64,000 nucleotides of DNA from Pseudanabaena sp. Chao 1811 (lineage in GTDB: Bacteria; Cyanobacteriota; Cyanobacteriia; Pseudanabaenales; Pseudanabaenaceae), in assembly GCF_027942295.1 (NCBI RefSeq), contig NZ_CP101416.1:1426001-1490000 (forward strand), in the 5' to 3' direction. This document shows positions 60,658 to 64,000 of the stretch, one piece after another. The notes below the pieces were generated by a model. The model worked only from the letters and a program-made list of their open reading frames with translations, was not told the DNA's origin and made no database searches. How positions within the stretch are numbered: position 1 is the first letter of the stretch; each line of letters begins with the position of its first letter. The translations under genes were made by a program, and so were the position numbers.

Positions 60658-63289
60658 AATCATTGAGCAATTGAATGAGTGCATCAACAGCTTTGTCGCT
60701 CCCAATCTTACCTAATGCTTCTACTACGTTCCTCCGCAAATAATCATCAGAATTCTTGAGCAATCGAATGAGCGGTTCAACTGCCTTTTTATTACCAATC
60801 TCACCTAATGCTTTTGCTAATTTCCCGTATAAAAATTTATTAGAACTGTCGAGAGAGTCTATAGCAGATTCAAACGCACTACCCCTCTCTACCATGTCTA
60901 GTATCTCTTCCATCTCTATTATATTGTTTTGCACAAATACTGTGTTGTTATTTTGTGCAAAATCATCAAAAGCATCAAGACGCTGAACTAGTGGATCAAC
61001 TACATTATTGTTCCTGATTATTTCTAAGGCATCCACTATGTTCCTACGTACATAATCATGGGACTCATTAAGGATATGAACTAATGATTGAATTGCTTTA
61101 TCACTTCCTATTTCGCCTAATGCATCTACTACATACCAACGTACATAATTATTTGAGTCTTTGAGAATCTCAATTAGAGGTTCAACTGCTCTGTCATTAC
61201 CAATTCTACCTAATGACTCTGTTACTTTTCTAAGGACAAAATCATTTGAATCTTTGAGGGATTGAATCAGAGCATCAACTGCTTGACTACCGCCAATGTT
61301 GCCCAATATCTCTGCTACTTTCCAACGAACAAAATCATCTGAATCTTTAAGAGCTTGAATTAGCGTCTCAATGGCTTTACTATCGCTAATGTTGCCCAAT
61401 ATCTCTGCTACTTTCCAACGAACAAAATCATCTGAATCTTTGAGAGCTTGAATTAGCGTCTCAATGGCTTTGTCACTGCCAATCTTAGCTAATGCCCATG
61501 CTGCATTCCAACGATTCAAATTATTAAAATCATTGAATACTTTACTAAGAGATTCAACAGCTTTATCACTACCAATTTTGCTTAATATTAATATTACATG
61601 GCTACTTACTTCACTACTTACTGACGCTTCTTGTTGTAGATATGGTGCAAGTATCTCAACCACCTTATTACTATTAATTCTAACTAATGCATCTGTTGCT
61701 TGCATCCTGTAATATCTCGAAGCTATTAAATATTCCATAAGATGTTCAACTACTTTATCATTACCAATCATGCCTAACATCTTTGCTGCTTTCTGACTCA
61801 CAGAATTATTTGAATCTTGCAGTATTTGAGCGAGTGGCTCAAATACAATCTCAGACATAGTTGTTCCTAAAATGTCGATCGCCGACACTTGAGGAATTTT
61901 ACGTTCATCTATTTCCTTCATCAACAACCCAACCGTCTTCTCCTGAAACCCATACTTCACCGCCCCAGCCAACCTCGCCCCCAACCGCAAATCCACCTCT
62001 AGCGCCAGCCTTACCACCCGCACCGCCTGCTCCTCACTCTCCACCAACTCCAACATCAAAGCTAGAGATTCTGTCCAGTCTAAATAGTTAAGATAGCTAT
62101 GTTGAAGCTTGAGATCACTAAGATTAGGGAGTAATGGCAATAGATACTCAGCCGCATAATATTCCTGAATTAATTGATGTCGAAACTCGATTTCTTCATT
62201 AGTACCTACAAGTTTTACTTGAATAAGATGATGCTTTAATAAATCTTTAAGCCATTGCTGAGCATAGTCCCTTGGTTTATCAAACTTCTCTCGCTCTAAA
62301 AACTGAGTTAAAATATCCACAGATTCAGATCGAGGCATACTCAAGCGTAAACCGTCAGGACGATCTTGAGGCATCATCGCAAAAGCTAATTGCGGTAATA
62401 ACTTAGACCACCATGATCGCGATTGTTCTGAAACTGGGATATGTTCCTTGAGCTTGCCATCATAGAGATTTGCAAAATCCCTAAAAGCCGATCCTAAGTT
62501 GGCGGGAACTCTGCCATTTATTTTAAAAACATCGCATAGCATCGATAGGAGTAAAGGCGTATCTCCAAACTGGCGGAGGCGATTGCCTAATTGCTGCAAC
62601 ATTTGATTGCCTTGCTCTGGCAAACGCATATGGACAAACTGACGCATTTGCGAATCATTCAATGGCAGCATTTCCAGTTTCTTCTCAATTCCCAGATCTC
62701 CGCCCACCCCCAACATCCTTGTTGTAAAAATCATGGGAGTATCAGGATTTGTTTCTCGCAAAGTTAAGATGTCCTGCCTTGCATGATCATCAGCAGGTAA
62801 CTCATTCACCCCATCAACCAATAACAGTAATTTGCCCTCAAACAAAAGAGCATCAATTGTTTCCTCATCTAACCTGAGTTTATGCGCTCTAAAAAAATCC
62901 TTAATCAAAGCTAAGTAAGAAGTGCGCCAAGATCGCAACTCAATCAAGACAGGAATTAACGATGCTTCACCATCTATTACTTTTTGCGCCTCATCCACAA
63001 GCATTTTTTGGAGAGCCGTTGACTTACCAGATCCCGGTTTACCGACCAACAATACTTTTTCAGAAGCGTACTTACGGATGCCGTCAAGTACAGGAAACGT
63101 CTCAATCTTGGGCTTTTCTGGTTCAAAATTTTGCGATTCTTGACGCTCGTTTTTCTCCTCTAAGGTCTGCACCATCAAGCCAAAATCAAACAGATCGGTT
63201 GCATCGGTTTGAGTATAACAATCCTGCGATCGCTCGTATTTGCTAACAAGCGACTTTAAATACCCGTCAAAACAAATTTCTGTACTCAT
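60656..63289 (-). CDS. NACHT NTPase with HEAT repeats, 3' end replaced
   Basis: An 877-residue STAND-type protein. A short N-terminal region (CFDGYLKSLVSKYERSQDCYTQTDATD) precedes the NACHT domain, with Walker A GKPGSGKST (83-91) and Walker B KLLLLVDGVNELP (about 153-165). A helical middle region follows, then at least eight HEAT/PBS-type repeats of about 31 residues (KAIETLIQALKDSDDFVRWKVAEILGNI). Two adjacent repeats are nearly identical in sequence. The frame ends in the IS256 element (TGA 60656-60658), so the protein's original C-terminus is lost. Bacterial NACHT proteins are often anti-phage sensors. Confidence 0.9.
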   Translation of the reverse strand: MSTEICFDGYLKSLVSKYERSQDCYTQTDATDLFDFGLMVQTLEEKNERQESQNFEPEKPKIETFPVLDGIRKYASEKVLLVGKPGSGKSTALQKMLVDEAQKVIDGEASLIPVLIELRSWRTSYLALIKDFFRAHKLRLDEETIDALLFEGKLLLLVDGVNELPADDHARQDILTLRETNPDTPMIFTTRMLGVGGDLGIEKKLEMLPLNDSQMRQFVHMRLPEQGNQMLQQLGNRLRQFGDTPLLLSMLCDVFKINGRVPANLGSAFRDFANLYDGKLKEHIPVSEQSRSWWSKLLPQLAFAMMPQDRPDGLRLSMPRSESVDILTQFLEREKFDKPRDYAQQWLKDLLKHHLIQVKLVGTNEEIEFRHQLIQEYYAAEYLLPLLPNLSDLKLQHSYLNYLDWTESLALMLELVESEEQAVRVVRLALEVDLRLGARLAGAVKYGFQEKTVGLLMKEIDERKIPQVSAIDILGTTMSEIVFEPLAQILQDSNNSVSQKAAKMLGMIGNDKVVEHLMEYLIASRYYRMQATDALVRINSNKVVEILAPYLQQEASVSSEVSSHVILILSKIGSDKAVESLSKVFNDFNNLNRWNAAWALAKIGSDKAIETLIQALKDSDDFVRWKVAEILGNISDSKAIETLIQALKDSDDFVRWKVAEILGNIGGSQAVDALIQSLKDSNDFVLRKVTESLGRIGNDRAVEPLIEILKDSNNYVRWYVVDALGEIGSDKAIQSLVHILNESHDYVRRNIVDALEIIRNNNVVDPLVQRLDAFDDFAQNNNTVFVQNNIIEMEEILDMVERGSAFESAIDSLDSSNKFLYGKLAKALGEIGNKKAVEPLIRLLKNSDDYLRRNVVEALGKIGSDKAVDALIQLLND

Positions 63290-63363
63290 GCCCTAGCTAC
63301 CGAAAATAGCGGCAAAATCTTGGCTTTATAATAGCTTTTCCACACCAAAAATAAAATATATAC

Positions 63364-63407
63364 CAAAAAGAGAGGTGTGGCACTATTTGCCACACCTCTC
63401 TTTTTGA
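63364..63407. terminator. Terminator between fecR-like gene and NACHT gene
   Basis: CAAAAAGAGAGGTGTGGCA-CTATT-TGCCACACCTCTCTTTTTG stem with flanking A/T runs, just after the fecR-like stop on the minus strand. Confidence 0.85.
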
Positions 63408-63412
63408 ATAAA

Positions 63413-64000
63413 TTAGAATGGGAAGCTAGGTAAACTAGGAATAGGAATACTAGGTGTAGGAATTCCGGGAATTGAGATTGGGAAATTCACATTGGGGAAG
63501 AGACCATTAAAGACATCTCTAACTTTATTGATTCCGGGGATTTGATTTGTGAAACCTTGGAATAAATTCCCTTGCAATAGATTGACAAACTCATTTTCAG
63601 TGAGCTTTTGGATGATGCCCAAATCACCAGTTTGAGCCACCTCAATCTTCTCACCCGACTTCAAAACTACTTCATCGCTTGCTTGAGCAGGTTGAGACTT
63701 GGAGTCAACAGGTTTATTCCCTGAACTGTTGGGAACTGGAGAAGGAGTAGCTTGGGGCTTAGGTGTCGGAGAGTTCTTAACTGTATTTGGAACACTAACA
63801 TTAGGTTTCTGCACCTGATTGGATGTGGGCGATGTTGTCGTCGTAGGCTTATCCGTTGGTTTGGTATTAGGCTTATCACTATCATCAAATAAAGGCTTTG
63901 GATTACGCTTTACGACTACTTCGCCTTCTAAAACCTTGACCTGTTGATTGCCTGACTCATCTACTTCCAATAAGTAAGTCGTTCCCCTCACCCCTGTCGT
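63413..64000 (-). CDS. FecR-domain protein, partial (5' end beyond right edge)
   Basis: The C-terminal part of a FecR-type protein. GVRGTTYLLEVD...QQVKVLEGEVVVK is the FecR beta-structure, followed by a Pro/Ser/Thr-rich linker (TPKPQATPSPVPNSSG), a second FecR-like turn (VVLKSGEKIEVAQTG) and a Pro/Ile/Phe-rich tail. The reading continues past the right edge. An apparent start at 63991 is a GTG inside the domain. Cyanobacterial FecR proteins of this build are usually exported; no signal sequence is in view. Confidence 0.8.
   Translation of the reverse strand, partial: TTGVRGTTYLLEVDESGNQQVKVLEGEVVVKRNPKPLFDDSDKPNTKPTDKPTTTTSPTSNQVQKPNVSVPNTVKNSPTPKPQATPSPVPNSSGNKPVDSKSQPAQASDEVVLKSGEKIEVAQTGDLGIIQKLTENEFVNLLQGNLFQGFTNQIPGINKVRDVFNGLFPNVNFPISIPGIPTPSIPIPSLPSFPF

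Noticed and set aside
1-64000. tRNA, rRNA, tmRNA or origin-type regions
   Set aside because: No cloverleaf-like sequence, conserved rRNA block or cluster of DnaA boxes was recognised by eye. A covariance-model scan could still find a small RNA.

Overview
The window is chromosomal DNA from a filamentous-type, non-heterocystous cyanobacterium, most plausibly a Pseudanabaena-like lineage. The evidence is the very frequent HIP1 octamer GCGATCGC, a psbA gene for photosystem II D1, ycf48 with rubA, tandem high-light-inducible (Hli) genes, a cyanobacterial bidirectional hydrogenase operon (hoxEFUYH) and many proteins of cyanobacterial type. The genus is inferred from overall character, not from a marker gene.

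Layout. 1-2.7 kb: pyruvate formate-lyase (runs off the left edge) and a secreted protein. 2.9-8.9 kb: tldD overlapping a GAF-PAS histidine kinase, a DUF1400 hydrolase and PPK2. 9-13 kb: a polysaccharide cluster (UDP-glucose dehydrogenase, UDP-xylose synthase, SLBB export protein). 13-16.5 kb: HAD hydrolase, ribE, ndk, psbA. 16.6-22.9 kb: a toxin-antitoxin pair, then an MmeI-like restriction-modification gene broken by an insertion sequence and carrying eight in-frame palindromic repeat units plus an embedded DUF559 nuclease domain. 23-30.6 kb: hypE, a phosphoribosyltransferase and the hox operon, with a Psb28-like gene between hoxF and hoxU. 30.9-37.5 kb: pfkA, then a decayed zone of toxin-antitoxin remnants and nested insertion sequences (IS630-like, IS5-like, IS66-like). 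37.5-47.3 kb: nadD-nrtR, bolA, plsC, ycf48-rubA, a nuclease-like/RNase H-like pair, an MNT/HEPN pair, a DUF1016 nuclease and a metal ABC permease. 47.5-58 kb: ileS, two hli copies, a marR/GST divergent pair with palindromic operators, a cobalamin riboswitch ahead of an unknown gene and a methyltransferase, holB and hisS. 58-64 kb: scrambled IS256-like and IS4-superfamily pieces, a NACHT-HEAT NTPase whose 3' end appears to have been displaced by them, and a FecR-type protein cut by the right edge.

How the genes work together. Pyruvate formate-lyase, the bidirectional hydrogenase, HypE and phosphofructokinase suggest dark or anoxic fermentative metabolism beside photosynthesis. Psb28-like, Ycf48, RubA, D1 and Hli proteins belong to photosystem II assembly and protection. 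Several mobile or selfish layers overlie the housekeeping genes: insertion sequences, heptameric tandem repeats, long GCGC-core palindromes placed at gene ends, a MITE-like element sharing an identical end at two loci, and repeats that have spread inside an open reading frame.

No CRISPR array, rRNA or convincing tRNA gene was seen.
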